Origin: Bugula neritina
Taxonomy: Eukaryota > Bryozoa > Gymnolaemata > Cheilostomatida > Bugulidae
Direction of reading: 5' to 3'
DNA: 64,000 nucleotides
Assembly: GCA_964035545.1 (NCBI GenBank)
Contig: OZ037766.1
Span: 8,317,722 to 8,381,721 of the forward strand
The notes below the pieces were generated by a model that was not told the origin of the DNA, did no database searches, and was given only the letters and a program-made list of their open reading frames with translations. Numbering within the stretch: the first letter of the stretch is position 1; each line of letters starts with the position of its first letter. Both the position numbers and the translations under genes were made by a program. Shown piece after piece: positions 36,216-49,512 of the stretch.

Positions 36216-39200
36216 ATGGCTAGTATAAGTTTACAAGATTTTCCAACTGTAGCTCAGTTTTACAAAGGTAGAAATATTTTCCTCACCGGAGCAACAGGGT
36301 TTATTGGCAAGGTCTTTCTTGAGAAAATACTTAGATGTTGCCCGGAAATAGGGGACATTTATGTACTGATCCGCCCTCGGAGAAATAAATCAGTTCATGA
36401 AAGGTTAAGATGCATGTTTAAAGAAAAAGTAAGTGAACTTGCTTATACAAGCTAGTGTTTTTATTGTGATTCCTTAAGGGTGATTGTTAAGTGACCATGG
36501 TTTCGATCCATCTATCTCAATGCAAAAATAATACTGGCTACATATCTTAGAGCCGAGAATGTAATTTTAAAACTGTGTTTTACAAAGTCGAAAAAATGTA
36601 TTAAACTCTATTAACAAAAATACTATTGTTATTGTTCAGTTTCCTTTATTGCTGTGAATCTTGTGATTAGATTTTTGAGGAGCTACGGAGAAGATCTCCC
36701 GAGTTTGGTAGTAAAGTAAAGCCGATAGAAGGTGATATGATGGAACACAACCTTGGAATAGGCGATGAAGACGCCGAAACTCTGAGAAATAATGTCAGCA
36801 TTGTGTTTCACTCTGCCGCAACTGTAAAATTTGATGAGCCAATGAGGTTAGCAGTCTATCTGAGTTGTAAGCTTCTCCATAAACTCAGTTAACATGTGGG
36901 CCAGCAGCTTCTATGTTGTGTTGAACTATTAGAACACTACACACTTCATTGCCTACATTTATTAACACTAATTATGTTATTAGTGTTGTCACACTATTCT
37001 TTAAATATTTGTTATGTAGTTAAGATACAGACAGTAGCTGGTTATGATGACTGTTAAATTGGCACTTCAAACAGTCTTGAATCTTACCCAATAGCTAATG
37101 CTATGTTTTAGTTGTAAATTCTGATAAGAAAATGATAGTTGATGATTTTCTGCCTAGTGAGGAGAATTGTACAACTTGTGACATTGAGAGAATATAGTAG
37201 GCTACATTTTTTAAGTTAGTTTTTGTCTGGCTCAAGCAAACTGGATAAGTTTCTTGCAATAAAAGTTATCAATTTTATGAATTTATTAAAATATAGACTC
37301 TTTGTTCTAAGTTAGTTGTATGATAACCACGATTGTTTTAGTACACACTCCGTAATACATTGTGTTGATAGCTATCACTTTTGATAATTTAGCGGCAGCA
37401 CTCCAGCTGTTCTTATTTTGTTTCATATATAGAATGAGTTGTTGAGAAGCTCTTACTTTATGATTTAGACCTTGGTGGTTGGTTTTACTCTCTAAACTAC
37501 ACAGAGTACGAAAATTAATAACTTAACTAAGTGACTATTAATATGTCGTGTATTTGGTCCCTCCCTTCCTTTTATAGTTGAATAGTTGTCATTGCAGTCT
37601 TAGTTAGATATGAGTAATACCATATAGCTAATCAGAGCCTAATCTAATAATTGGGTGAAGTTTGTAATGTGTATGATGCAATGTTTGTTTTAAAATGTTA
37701 TCACATTTAATTTTCCTGCACATTATTGCTATAGTAGTGAGGTGAATGACCCAATAGTAAAGCCTGTAAGCTGTACCAAGGTCTAGTTAGGCCTTATGTT
37801 CATGTTATTGATTGTAGGCTGGCCGTTGAGATGAATGTCATTGCTGTGAGGAAAATGATCACCCTCTGCTCCACCTTCACCAAATTAGATGTACGTATCT
37901 CATAGAATATTAATAGCCTTGCTCTCTCCTACCCTGGCATCCTGTACAAAGGCGTATCAATATATAGAATTGTGTATACAATAGCACCAACACCTTTGTT
38001 GTGGCAACTGGCCTTGTATTGCTGCTGCATGCTTCTATTCAAAAGTCTATCCATGACTTGCACAAAGCAGAGCTTTGCAACCTATAAAGTTTGCAGGCTG
38101 GCTTATAGTACAATACCAGATACTAACCTCTGCATTTTATTGCCTGGTAACTTACCTGTTTATCAACAACCAAAACTTTCTTTGCTCAATCATACATGTA
38201 ACCCTAGCTCAATATCATAGAGCTGTATTAATTTCAATGAGATGCTGATTTGTCTTGGCCATTGAGTAGAGATAGCTTCATGCAATGGAAGCAATTTTTA
38301 CTCCAAGCTAATCCCGCCATACATTGTTATATATACAACTTGATAATATGTACATGTGCCATATATTACATATGTGTGACAATGTACATATTATTTTATA
38401 ATGTATTTGCAATAAGATATCTTATGCTATATTTCTTGTTATTTATACTTATTACTTTGTTACTAACATAATGTCTTCTTATATTAGCAATATATACCTG
38501 ATAGACAAGAATCAGTTGATATTATTGATTTAATAACTAAATAGAACTACATCCTTGACTGCTGCCATATCCCAAGGCTACAATATTCAAAGTGTGCTAT
38601 AACTGATGATTACTTGCATATAATTGAACTTTCAACTGGCTGAAGAGATACTAATGCAGTACCGAGTTGCCTTTACCATTGCAATCAGCATGCGTGAGCT
38701 GAGTATTGTATAGAGAGCCAAACTCACGTGCAGCAAGACACACGAGTTGGTGGAAAGTTGGTTATCTCTAGTATCTTATCTTCAGCAGAGCTAGATTGTA
38801 CTCTGCCCTGTCCATTCTAGAATCAGCTGCTAACACCTGATAACCCTGAGAACTTACCTTGATTATCTCGAACTCTGCTCCTTTAACCTCTACAGTTCAA
38901 ACTGTCCTCCTCTTTTTTATTCCATCTACTCTCTTACCTTATTAGCGCTCTTAACCATTGGAAGCAGATGTGTATTTTGATTTCCATTCTATCAGTTTAT
39001 AATATATAGTGTGTTTGCTGCCCCAGCTGTTTAAACGGCTCATTTATAAAAAGAGTTTCTTTAATTTCTATAAGTTCAGTTGAGAATTGACAGAGTTATA
39101 TTTTGTGTTTGTAGCTATTTGTACACGTGTCCACGGCGTATGCTAACTGTGACCGGCACTATATTGAAGAGATGGTATACCCAACACCAGTACAACCTCA

Positions 39201-41863
39201 GCAACTTATAGAGCTATGCAGGTATCACAATACAATACACTGCTCTGTAGGTCAATGCAGTGCCAGTATCTCAACCTTGCTTAGCTATTTCTATCTAGTT
39301 ACCTGTAGTTATAAATACCCTAGTAATTGTGAATGCCTGCCGGTACTTTTTTTCTAACCTGAAAATCAGGCACAAAACATTTCATTTTATGGTATTATTT
39401 TGAAAATCCTAGTGTGAAATATGTTATATATAATCATGATCAGAAACAATAAACACACATCTGTACCTATATAATTATCAACTTGTATATCTTAAAAGGT
39501 CTATATTCTATTGTGTAATCATAGCACCGAGTGAGCCATCATAATAATAGACCTGGGTCACACCACTTGTTCACTTGTAGCATCTGTTGCTATGTAATTT
39601 CAGTATGTTAGATGACGACACTCTAGACATGATCACACCAAAGTTACTCGGAGACAAGCCCAACACTTACACCTACACCAAACAGATTGCAGAGCATTTA
39701 CTGGTCAATGAAGGCAAGAATCTGCCTCTTACTATTGTTAGACCGTCTATAGTTGGTGCTTCCTGGAAGGAGCCATTTCCAGGTTGGATAGACAACTACA
39801 ACGGCCCGAGTGGACTGTACATTGCTGTAAGCTCGCAATACATATTGCTATCAACTGTAACTAGACCTTCTTACTGCTTTGACCTGTCTTTTCAAGCTTA
39901 AACACCTATGTATCTACAATATGATGAGAATTTGCTTGCCTCTAGTACATGCTGAACTACTTGCATTTATATCTTGGCAATTATTTCTTATAAACAGCAA
40001 ATATTGAGATATAATGATGTGTGTGATGTATTCTGGTATTAGAAATGCCTGCGTATACACTGAACCGTATCACATATACATCACATGTGTCGGGCTAATC
40101 GTGCTAATTAGACAATCATTATTGTGCAGTTAGTAATTCAAGGTTAGACAACTTCAACAAGTTAGCACCAAGTAAAGCTGACCTGTAAATGACAATGTAT
40201 TTGAATAGGCTGGCAAGGGCTTACTCAGATCCTTCAAAGCTGATACAGATGCGGTTGCAGACATTGTTCCCGTGGACATTCCTGTGAATATGATGATAGC
40301 TACAGCCTGGTACACCGTGCTTACCAAGCCAAAGGAAGTGCTCGTCTACCACTGCACCACTGGCGGTATCAACCCTTTCACTTGGGGAGAACTCGGTGAG
40401 TCTGGTTGTATGGTTGTCACGCAACTCACACAAGTTTATAGTTTATTCTTATTAATATTTCATGTCAGCTGAACTTACCTAGATATGAAATATATTGATT
40501 TTATTTCTCCCTTTGTCACTGTATTCCAGGGCATGTTTCGGTATTGCTAAATGCTTTTCGACTTTCTGATATAATGTATGCAAATGTACTCAATTTATAC
40601 TTGTATATTCAGAGAGTATCGCTTTGAAGTTCTTCTGGAAAACTCCGTTTGAGAAAGCTTTCAGGAGGCCCACCAGCACAGTCCTGAGAAGCAACTCCCT
40701 GGTACATGACTACTGGGTCTTCATCAGTCACCTGCTACCTGCTTACATGATGGATGGATTTAATAAGCTCGCTGGCGGCAGACCCATGTAAGTGTTCTTT
40801 TACTCTAAACTTTGGTTGTTGTTGACAGATTTTATGTGTATTTCTACTATGATCAAAAGTGGTGGTAACACCATTACTCTGTGCTAGCTAAAGATAAATG
40901 TGAAGTTTCTTTGTTAATACTACTAGGAGTTCTATGCTAATGTGTTACATGTTGCAGCATGGTTGACATGTATACAAAACTTCACAAAACTATGGATGTC
41001 CTGAATTTCTTCACATCTCGTTCTTGGGAATGGACTTATACTAACAATGATTCCCTTACACAGAAGCTAAATTCTCAAGATAGAAAGGTAGGATTTTGAT
41101 ATTATTGTCATATTGCTTGCGCTACATTGCTAAAGAAATTTTTTTAATTTAAATGAAGATGTTTTTTTGTGTGGCTTTTGTTAATATGCGGAGTAATTAA
41201 TGAAAATTATTCCAACGCTGTAGACATTCTTTATTGACCCGAGGAGCCTACACTGGCCCGAGTACATAGAGAATCATATACTGGGAACAAAGTTGTATGT
41301 GATGAACGAAGACATGGCTGGTGTGCCAGCAGCACGGGCTCATCTTACCAGGTAGGTCCACTTGCTGCCTTGTGGGACTTCCTCTTTACTAAACCTTGTC
41401 ATGTTTAAGTGGGGCTTTTTGACGGCATTTTATTACCAATTGTTGTATGTAACATTTTAGCTGATATGTGAACATTACATGACACAATCAGTATTAAAAT
41501 GGTTGGTCAATTTTAACCATCACACTATGCGCACACACACGCATGCATGCATGCACAACACACACTAATATTTCACAATATCTTAATGATTTGTAACTAT
41601 TGTATATATGTAAGACTTTGTATCACCCTTCGCATACTATCAATTTGGAAATAAGGAACACAACTCCCAATCATAATTACTTTTTGCTTGTGTTTTGTAG
41701 GCTAAGAAATATTAGGTACACATTCAATACTGTGATGGTCATAGCTTTGTGGAGAGTATTGATAGCTCGAAGCCAAATAGCCAGGAATCTATGGCAGTTC
41801 ATTTTAGCCTTAGTGCTCAAGTTTGTGAGGTTCACCCGTATCACTAGTTCTGTCAAGCCGTAG
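36216..41863 (+). CDS. FAR1: Fatty acyl-CoA reductase
   Basis: Ten exons join to 524 residues, close to the usual ~515: 36216-36428, 36671-36846, 37818-37890, 39115-39221, 39604-39826, 40209-40395, 40613-40787, 40958-41087, 41224-41351, 41701-41863. The enzyme uses NADPH to reduce long-chain acyl-CoA to fatty alcohol for ether lipids or waxes. The nucleotide-binding motif TGATGFIG is at residues 24-31. [21 protein letters not shown] and the active-site YTYTK (Tyr-x-x-x-Lys) follow, then [18 protein letters not shown] and the C-terminal FAR domain ([15 protein letters not shown]). A hydrophobic C-terminal stretch ([17 protein letters not shown] onward) suggests the tail anchoring typical of peroxisomal FARs. 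FAR1 and FAR2 cannot be told apart here, so the symbol is a family label. Confidence 0.94.
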
Positions 41864-44681
41864 TTCCATAATTTCAAGGACATATTCTCAATATTTTTCC
41901 AACAATTACAAAAGATGAAGTATCCAACTGTAGTGGTTATGAAGCCATTGTGGTACTTGGTAATGCAGTTTCACCAGTCACTTTGGAATTTATTGTAATT
42001 GTGATATGCCAGGGCTTGATCAACATCTTTATATATTATTACATAATATTTTATATATCAATATATTCATGTATGTCAAAATAAGTATATTTGTCGAGAT
42101 ATTTTTTAACCTACTAAATATATAATAGAAGTACAATTATTAATATTGAACTCGTGTTCACTGCAATATCGCAACTGCTGCTGGACCTGGAAACATGCAA
42201 GATTGTATTCTTTCATTAGTTTGTTGTCCAAGACCTCTCCATGTTTCTTATAACTTTCTTTATTGTTTGTTCCACTATTGGTTAATGTAGTTCTTTAAAC
42301 CTACAACTTGTGGCCAATGCAATTTTATATTCAGTTTAAGCTTTCGAATAACGTCTCTGTTATATTAAACAACTTGTGACTAAATCAAAATTACTCTTTT
42401 TTTTCATGGCTAAATTCAATTGCAAAAACTTTTCATAGTTATATGCTGTACTGTTATTTTAGCACCTGTAATAAAACAAGCTAAATAATAAATTTTATTA
42501 TTTGCCAACAAAACCTTTTTGTTTTGTTAGCTTTATATTTTTAGTGTTTAATGACAAAATACTAGGCATTTTGTCACAACTGGCAACATATATGAAGATC
42601 TTTGATTATACTTTACATAAACTTTAAATAGCTTGTAAAGAGTCACTATAATTTTATCCAACTTGCATGTACTATTTGTTAAGTCAATAGATTTTAGAGG
42701 TTTCCGTTACGTAATGGATTTGTTGAGTCAAGGCCATATAAGTACATCATTTATGTATGGTTTGACAGTTGAGGTGGAGGTATGTTGATAAAATGAGTGA
42801 CCATGGGGAAATCTCTTGCTAGTATACATATTAACTATAATTACTAATATTCATTAACCTGGTCTGCTATAAATGTTAGAATAATTCACAGACCTATATT
42901 CTAGTCACTAGTGCACATCCAGCATGCCATTATGGTCTAAACTCTAATGAGTATAATTCTGGGACAACTCCCTCACCTCAACATTTTTTACTGTAGCATC
43001 AACATTGTTCTTTGAACTTACTATGTATACCAGTTACTTGATTAGAATTCACTTGTTAATTATTATTTCAATATACTAATAGGTTAAAGGCTAGATTCAT
43101 GTAGGTCTAAATTAAAACAGCAGTTTGTGATCAACCAAGCAACAAAAAACGGTAGAACAATTTCTAATGATAACTGCTTGTCACAATGCAACATAGTTAC
43201 TGATATAAGCTATAACAATAATTATTATGTTCTATGATTAAAGAAATAAAATTTAAGTAGTTAATTATAAGCCTTGTAATAAAATTGTGCAAACTTGCAT
43301 GTTATTTGCCTAAAGCAGTTTGTTATAATATAGTTAAATGTAACTGCATACCAAATTTCACAAATGCTTATTTCGATTTGGTATTTGACTTTTGGGATAA
43401 TAATATGTAGCAATTCATCTACCCTAGACAAATACATGAAGATAAGCATTATAAAACAAAACAAAGTTTGTGGAAACCAATGCATAGCTGCTAAAAGATA
43501 GTCTTTAAAAATCTTTGAAAAAAAGTTTTTATGTCATGACGTAATATATGCACACAACAATTGCTGGTTGTACTTTTATGCACTCTAGGTTCTTTGCATA
43601 CATCATCTTTGTGTATAAATACAATAACTGCATGCATTTAATTACTTATTTATTAGCCATTATGAAACATTCATCATATATATAGCAATGGATATTATAT
43701 ACACATTTAATATTTCATATTCACTACATTTAGTATAAATGACAGGAAAAATAAGTTGAAAGAAATACTTGACTGGGGAGAGACCAAGTAAATGGATCAA
43801 TAGCTTCATATAGCATCACTAGTAGTTGGTGTGTATGACACATAAAGCAGCTTTTCAACTAGTCTCAGTATAACTTCATATATGCATGTAATATTGATTT
43901 CTTCATGCTACAGAAGTATATACTACAATATTAGTAGTTGTGTGTATCTAGAGTTACTGCATTGAACATCCTAGTAATCATTTTGTTTAGCTAAAGTTGT
44001 TGTTGGGTGAGCATATACTTACTGCATTTTATTCTAATACTTAGCAGAGGTAAGTCTTATGCCCATCATTGTAAAATTTGTATTAGTTGACTAATAAAAT
44101 TACCCTAAAACTATAGTAACTGGGCAACTTAGTGTCAACATGAATAACAAATCACTTTAAATTTGCAAGTTGAAGTTTATCTACTTCAGATTCTTCTGCA
44201 ACAAGATTTTCTGGTATAGTGCACAGGTGTGGAAGGTATACAAAAGCTACCACACCTGCTGATAGATACAAAGAGAATTCCTAAGGGAATGTGATTGGTC
44301 CTCATTAGTACACTTTATTTTTTATATGCACCTTGAGCACTTTCGTAAAATGTCAACTAACATACCTTTTGGCTAGTATGGGATTGACAATGTGCCATTT
44401 GCTAACATGTTTTCTAACAAAGCAGACGTGTTTTGACATAAGCAGTGAAACATGATGATTTCAGTGATGCCGTGTGTGAGAAAAATAGGTTTTAAATATT
44501 ATGTTGTCTGTTGCAGATATGTAAGTATATGAAATTAAATATCCATTGATAATTTGCATAAGCGCTATCTCATGCTACTCTTCACAGTTCATATAGAAAC
44601 AAATGCTGTTTATAAATTAGCTTTATGCATTGAAAGTTTAATGTCTACTGTTTCTCTTCCAGGTCAGTAACAGTAAACAAA
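41864..44681. other. Intergenic region, reductase to complexin
   Basis: AT-rich with no supported gene. It presumably holds the reductase 3' UTR and the complexin promoter and 5' UTR; an acceptor ctcttccag ends at 44662, showing that a 5' UTR exon of complexin lies upstream. Confidence 0.45.
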
Positions 44682-47600
44682 ATGGCTTCTTTTATAGCCA
44701 AACAACTTGTTGGAAAACAGCTAAATGCTGTAAAAGGTTGGTGTAAACATAATATTGTCATATATTTAGTTTACTAAGACATAATTGATTTAAAAGTTGA
44801 ATATACTACTTAAATGGATTGCCAAGTGTATATATTATTACAGCAATACAACAGAGCTTACTTACAGAATATATTAAATTATAACGGCTTACTACAAACT
44901 TTTGCTCAATTTTTGTAAACAGCATTTGTTCACAAACTCAGCTCCTTTCTGTCATACAACTGGCTGTTTTCCCATACTATTTCTCAAATTTTTGAAGAAG
45001 TTTGAGCTGTTAGACCCAATGGGCTATGTTTTGAAATAGTATGTAATATATAATAATGTTAAAGCAATATGGAAGAGGTCTAAAGTAAAGATAATTATTC
45101 CATGTAAAACATTATGCAATGGGGAGTTCTTAGTTTATCGAAAGCAATACTGCTACCCAGTTATTTTTTTTTATTAAAAACATGTTTTTATAACTAACTT
45201 GAAGTGTGTAAAGTATATATATACTTGGTAAAAAATAATAGTTTCAACTTATAAAAATACAGATAGCTCTCATTGTTTGAAATAAAATTAGATTGTATAC
45301 CTGTTTGTTATAAATCAATTCATTCCTATTTGTCTATGCAAATAAATTTAGTGTATGATTCACTAAATATATTCGTATTTATCAATTCACATAAGGTATC
45401 ATATTAGTGTAGGCAAGTACCAGGGAAGTTGTAAAAACAAAATATTGATTTACCATCAAGAGTAATGCAATTGACTACAAATTATCCTTTACGAAAATCA
45501 ATAGTTTAACAGCGGATCATTATGTGATTTTACAGCATTTGAAACTCGCTAAAGTTTTGATGCAACTGCTATTTACTGCATATTCTATCAACATATATAA
45601 AATTTTTAACAGCTTTCAATTCACCAATGCTGGTTTTTACCATTTGCCAAAATAATTTTTCTAAACAGCCATTGCACTCCTGCTTTATGATGCTAAATAT
45701 AAATTAAAGAACAAAGATGTAAATAACTTGAGTATGAATAATGTGTGAAAGTTTTAATTAAGCTTTATTTAATGCTGTCGATTGCCTTCACAAGATTTTT
45801 ATTTGCTTTATATAGGTACTTATTTTAGCATCTGACCAATTCTTTTGATTTTATTATTTCATTCCTGACTTACATAAATAGCATATAGACTCTAACACTA
45901 ACAAATCATCTCACTATAACATTCCCAATAAACATAAGCATTATTATAAACCATAGCAAGATATTTTGCTTTCAAACATGCTCAATGTTAGTAGACTTGC
46001 ATTGCCCCACCATATACCAGGTCTAATTTTGCCATTTTTTCAAAACTTTTCAAGCAATAATTTGGAACTAGTTGATGTTCTTAAATTGATTGCTTTGAAA
46101 TTATAGGAAAAAAAAACTTTCTCATATAACAGAAGAACCTTCTCTCTATAATTTGGAAATATTCAGTTGAAAAAATAATAATAAAAAAAAATGTTGTTTT
46201 AGTTCTCTATCCTGTGCAGCATTAAAATGCAAGCTTGTGTTCCCAATCATTGGATAATATCTGTTTTGATATTTTTTGAATAATTTTAGGGGCTGTTGGG
46301 GGAGGAGGAGATGATAAAAAAGATGAAGACGAGAAGAAGACGGAAGATGGAGAAGATCTGGAAGTATTAGAAGCGCGAAGAGAAGAAGAGGAAAGAAGGC
46401 GAGAGAGACACAGGAAGGCAGAGGAAGAGCGGGAGGAAGTTAGAGCTCAAATCCGTAAAAAGGTCAATAAAACAGCTTGTAGTTTACCGATATAACAGCA
46501 TATGAAACCAGCATATTAGATTACAAAAGTTGTATAATTAAAAAGCAAATTTACTAAGTTATGGTAAACTTTTTGACAAGTTGTATAGGCATTGAGCTGA
46601 CGAAACATGTGAACACAATTTTTATTTCGCTTTTTTAGTAGTCTTAGCTTCTTAACCCTTCTGGTTCTTGGTATGAAACTTTTATAGAATATAGTAGCAA
46701 ACAACAATGAGTAAACAATTAAAAGGTTTTAGATTTAGCAACATGAGATATTAAAAATACGTATAATTATATTGAAAGTACAAAATTAATAAGCAACAAT
46801 ATCCTGCCGTTTTCTTTATCATATGTACAATTATCTACAGGTAAAAACCTAAGCAGTTAAGTTTAAATCTCAACCCAATCAATATGAAGCAGGCATGTGC
46901 TGAGCCTTCAACAATATCAGTAATTATTGATGAAATTCAGTTAATGATAGCAATGTTTAGATGAGCATTACCTGAGCAACGTTGTAAACTCTCTATTAGC
47001 AATCGATCAGCACGTTATGTCATTACAGTATAACATAAAGAAAAAAGAAACATTTTCAGCAATGGAAGATCCAAACAGGGCTGGTCAAATAGGAAGAAAA
47101 AGAAAAACACCAGAAGAATTGGCTGCAGAAGCTCGCGGAGAGTCTACAGAGGACGATGGTTAGTAAGAGCAGAGCGTAGTTGAATGAAATGAATTTAGTT
47201 AATTATCCTATAATCTAAATCTGACAGAGAATTTGCTAGTGTTGAACTAAATTTCTTTGCATCTTTTTTATTGAAAACCTGTCTATATTTAGTTATTTTT
47301 TGCAAAATAATTGTAAAAATTTGCATTATTGGTGTACATTATTTAAATGTAGTAAAATGTTTCCTTTTCCAGGTGGTCAAGGTATACTGTGTATTTCAAT
47401 TCTAGAAACAACCTATATTTTACATTTTAGTTATCTTATATTTTTGTTGGGTGGTTTTTCCTAAATTAAGATATGAATTAGTTGTGTACTCTTATAGGGT
47501 GTTACTGCTATTCAACCATGCATGGCAGTTATAGACCATCTTATTAAAGCGTTGGGTTTATGTAGATGTCTTATATATAAGCACATTTGAACCAATAGAA

Positions 47601-48220
47601 AGGAATGCAGATTAAGATTTAAAACAGCTAAAAGTAATGAATTCTATTGTATAGAAATTATGGTTTGAAAATTTTATATTATAGACATCAAACAATGGAA
47701 ATAAATGGAAATATGGTCTAGCTGCAGTAATGGTGATTTCTTCTTAACACTTTCCCATGTTGATCATATTTTATGTTTCTTCCCTTTCTTCTACTTTTAG
47801 TGATGAAGTTCATTCTTCCAATAGCTAGTTTATTGTTTTACTACACAAGATGTACATGTATATTGTAGGGTGGTAGGAATCAAATGAACTTGTTTGTTTT
47901 AGAGTTGCTTACAAAGCTATAGATTTATCTTCTCAATAAATGAATCTACAAATTAATACCTAGAATGCAGTTACTATGAAAGTTCATACAAAAAATACAT
48001 ACAACATGGCTATTAATTACAACTAGTTTTTCAGCACACTATTCAGTGTATCGCACTCTTTGATGTTCAATGCCCTCTGTGCTAGCACACCATACATTCC
48101 CTTACACTGCTTATTGCAGGTGGATTTCTCCCAGGCAACATGTCAGAAATGCAGGCTAAACTAACTGAAGGACCTGGCCAGTTGTTATCTAGTGCTCAAG
48201 AGAAATGTTTAGTCATGTGA
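44682..48220 (+). CDS. CPLX: Complexin (SNARE regulator) with C-terminal CaaX box
   Basis: Exons 44682-44736, 46290-46462, 47029-47158 and 48120-48220, plus an optional 9-nt exon 47373-47381, join to about 150 residues. Complexins bind assembled SNARE bundles and clamp or promote synaptic vesicle fusion. Hallmarks are the N-terminus MASFIAKQLVGKQLNAVKGA, the Glu/Arg-rich accessory helix (EARREEEERRRERHRKAEEE), the central SNARE-binding helix ending VRAQIRKKYNIKKKE, and GRKRKTPEELAAEA. The last residues are CLVM, a CaaX box predicted to be farnesylated, as in some invertebrate and retinal complexins, so the protein is likely membrane-tethered. All phases agree (1, 0, 1). Alternative last exons cannot be excluded. 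Confidence 0.94.
47373..47381 (+). other. CPLX: Candidate 9-nt microexon in complexin
   Basis: A strong pyrimidine tract and acceptor (tttccttttccag) is followed by GTGGTCAAG and a gtatac donor. It is phase 1 on both sides, like the junction it interrupts, so inclusion would insert three residues (Gly/Gln) into the Gly-rich linker before the C-terminal domain without a frameshift. Confidence 0.45.
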
Positions 48221-49512
48221 CCAGTGACTGCAGACTGAATACCTCTTGAGTTACACATTATAATAGGGAGGTTTTTAAAAATAGCAAGTATTGCCAATAG
48301 ACCACCTGCTAGATTTTCATGTATAATATAAACTTCCATAATATTATAGTATTGAGTATTGTATATTATTTTGAAGTTTAAATATTAGAGTCTGGCTGTT
48401 AACTTGTTATACTGGAAGAAAAAGATACTAATTATATTCTCGATTAATTACTAAAACTTTTTGAAATTTTATGGCTGGCTGAAAGAGTTGAAATTTGTTA
48501 CAGGAAAGCTGCAGACCTAGCAGATATGCTTTCTTATTGTTTTCATATTTTAGAAATATAAAGGACAGGTAATTTTTATCTAAAAATAACTTCATAATAC
48601 TTGTATTTTTGTTGAAGTTTTATTTTTAATTTTGTTTTTTTATAGTTACTATAAAAATATTTCATAGTTAATGTCAAGAAAATCCTAAAGCAGTTGATAA
48701 AATATAAACCAGGAATCTTAAAAAAATATAAAACATGATTTCAACTGAAGTCAGTTATAGGCAAGATTCTTGTTTCATTCTTCAACAATATATTTCTAAG
48801 TATTCAGAATGGCCTCGTGGTAGAATGTATTCCAAATGTAACATTAAACTTGAAATGTTTTCAACTTGAATTTATCAAAAAGCTAGATGAGTATTATATA
48901 AGTATCAAATAAAATATCACATACACATATCCATTACATAAAATAAAAAGAGGCGGTTCAAGTAAATTAAAAGTGTGCCTTGGCCCAGAAAGTATCAGTT
49001 AGCAAAAATTTAATGCTCCATTACTGCAAAAATTATATAATTTGGGACGAAAATATCTGTTGAAAAATTAATAATTAAAGAGAGCATAGCAGGCAGTGAC
49101 GTTTAACTAAAGAGCAAGAGTGGGGTCAAACAAGGTGATACTTGGGCTTTACATTTCATATAATAGTTGTGAAGAAATGTTCAATGTTGTATGAATTTAA
49201 ATAGGCAGTAGTAACACAAATATATTTTTATGGGTCAACGAATGAAAAAGTACACCGTTAAGTATACTGTTAATGTTGCCTATTGTATTGAAGCATTAGT
49301 TTCAAATATCATATTTCATTTTTCCTCATTAAAAATAATAATAGAGCTAATTTATTCAAAAGATAACAAAATTTTAAAAATGAATCTCTAGATGTTTAGA
49401 TGACATTTGGTGTTCGTAAATTGAAAAAATAAAGTCTATCAAAAATGTATACCACATGCAGGCTAAAAATATACAGGTATGCTGCTCGTTTGACTATATC
49501 AAAGCAATACAT
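48221..49512. other. Intergenic convergent region (complexin / PDCD2L)
   Basis: AT-rich, no coding signal; the 3' UTRs of the two converging genes must lie here. No further element was recognised. Confidence 0.5.
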
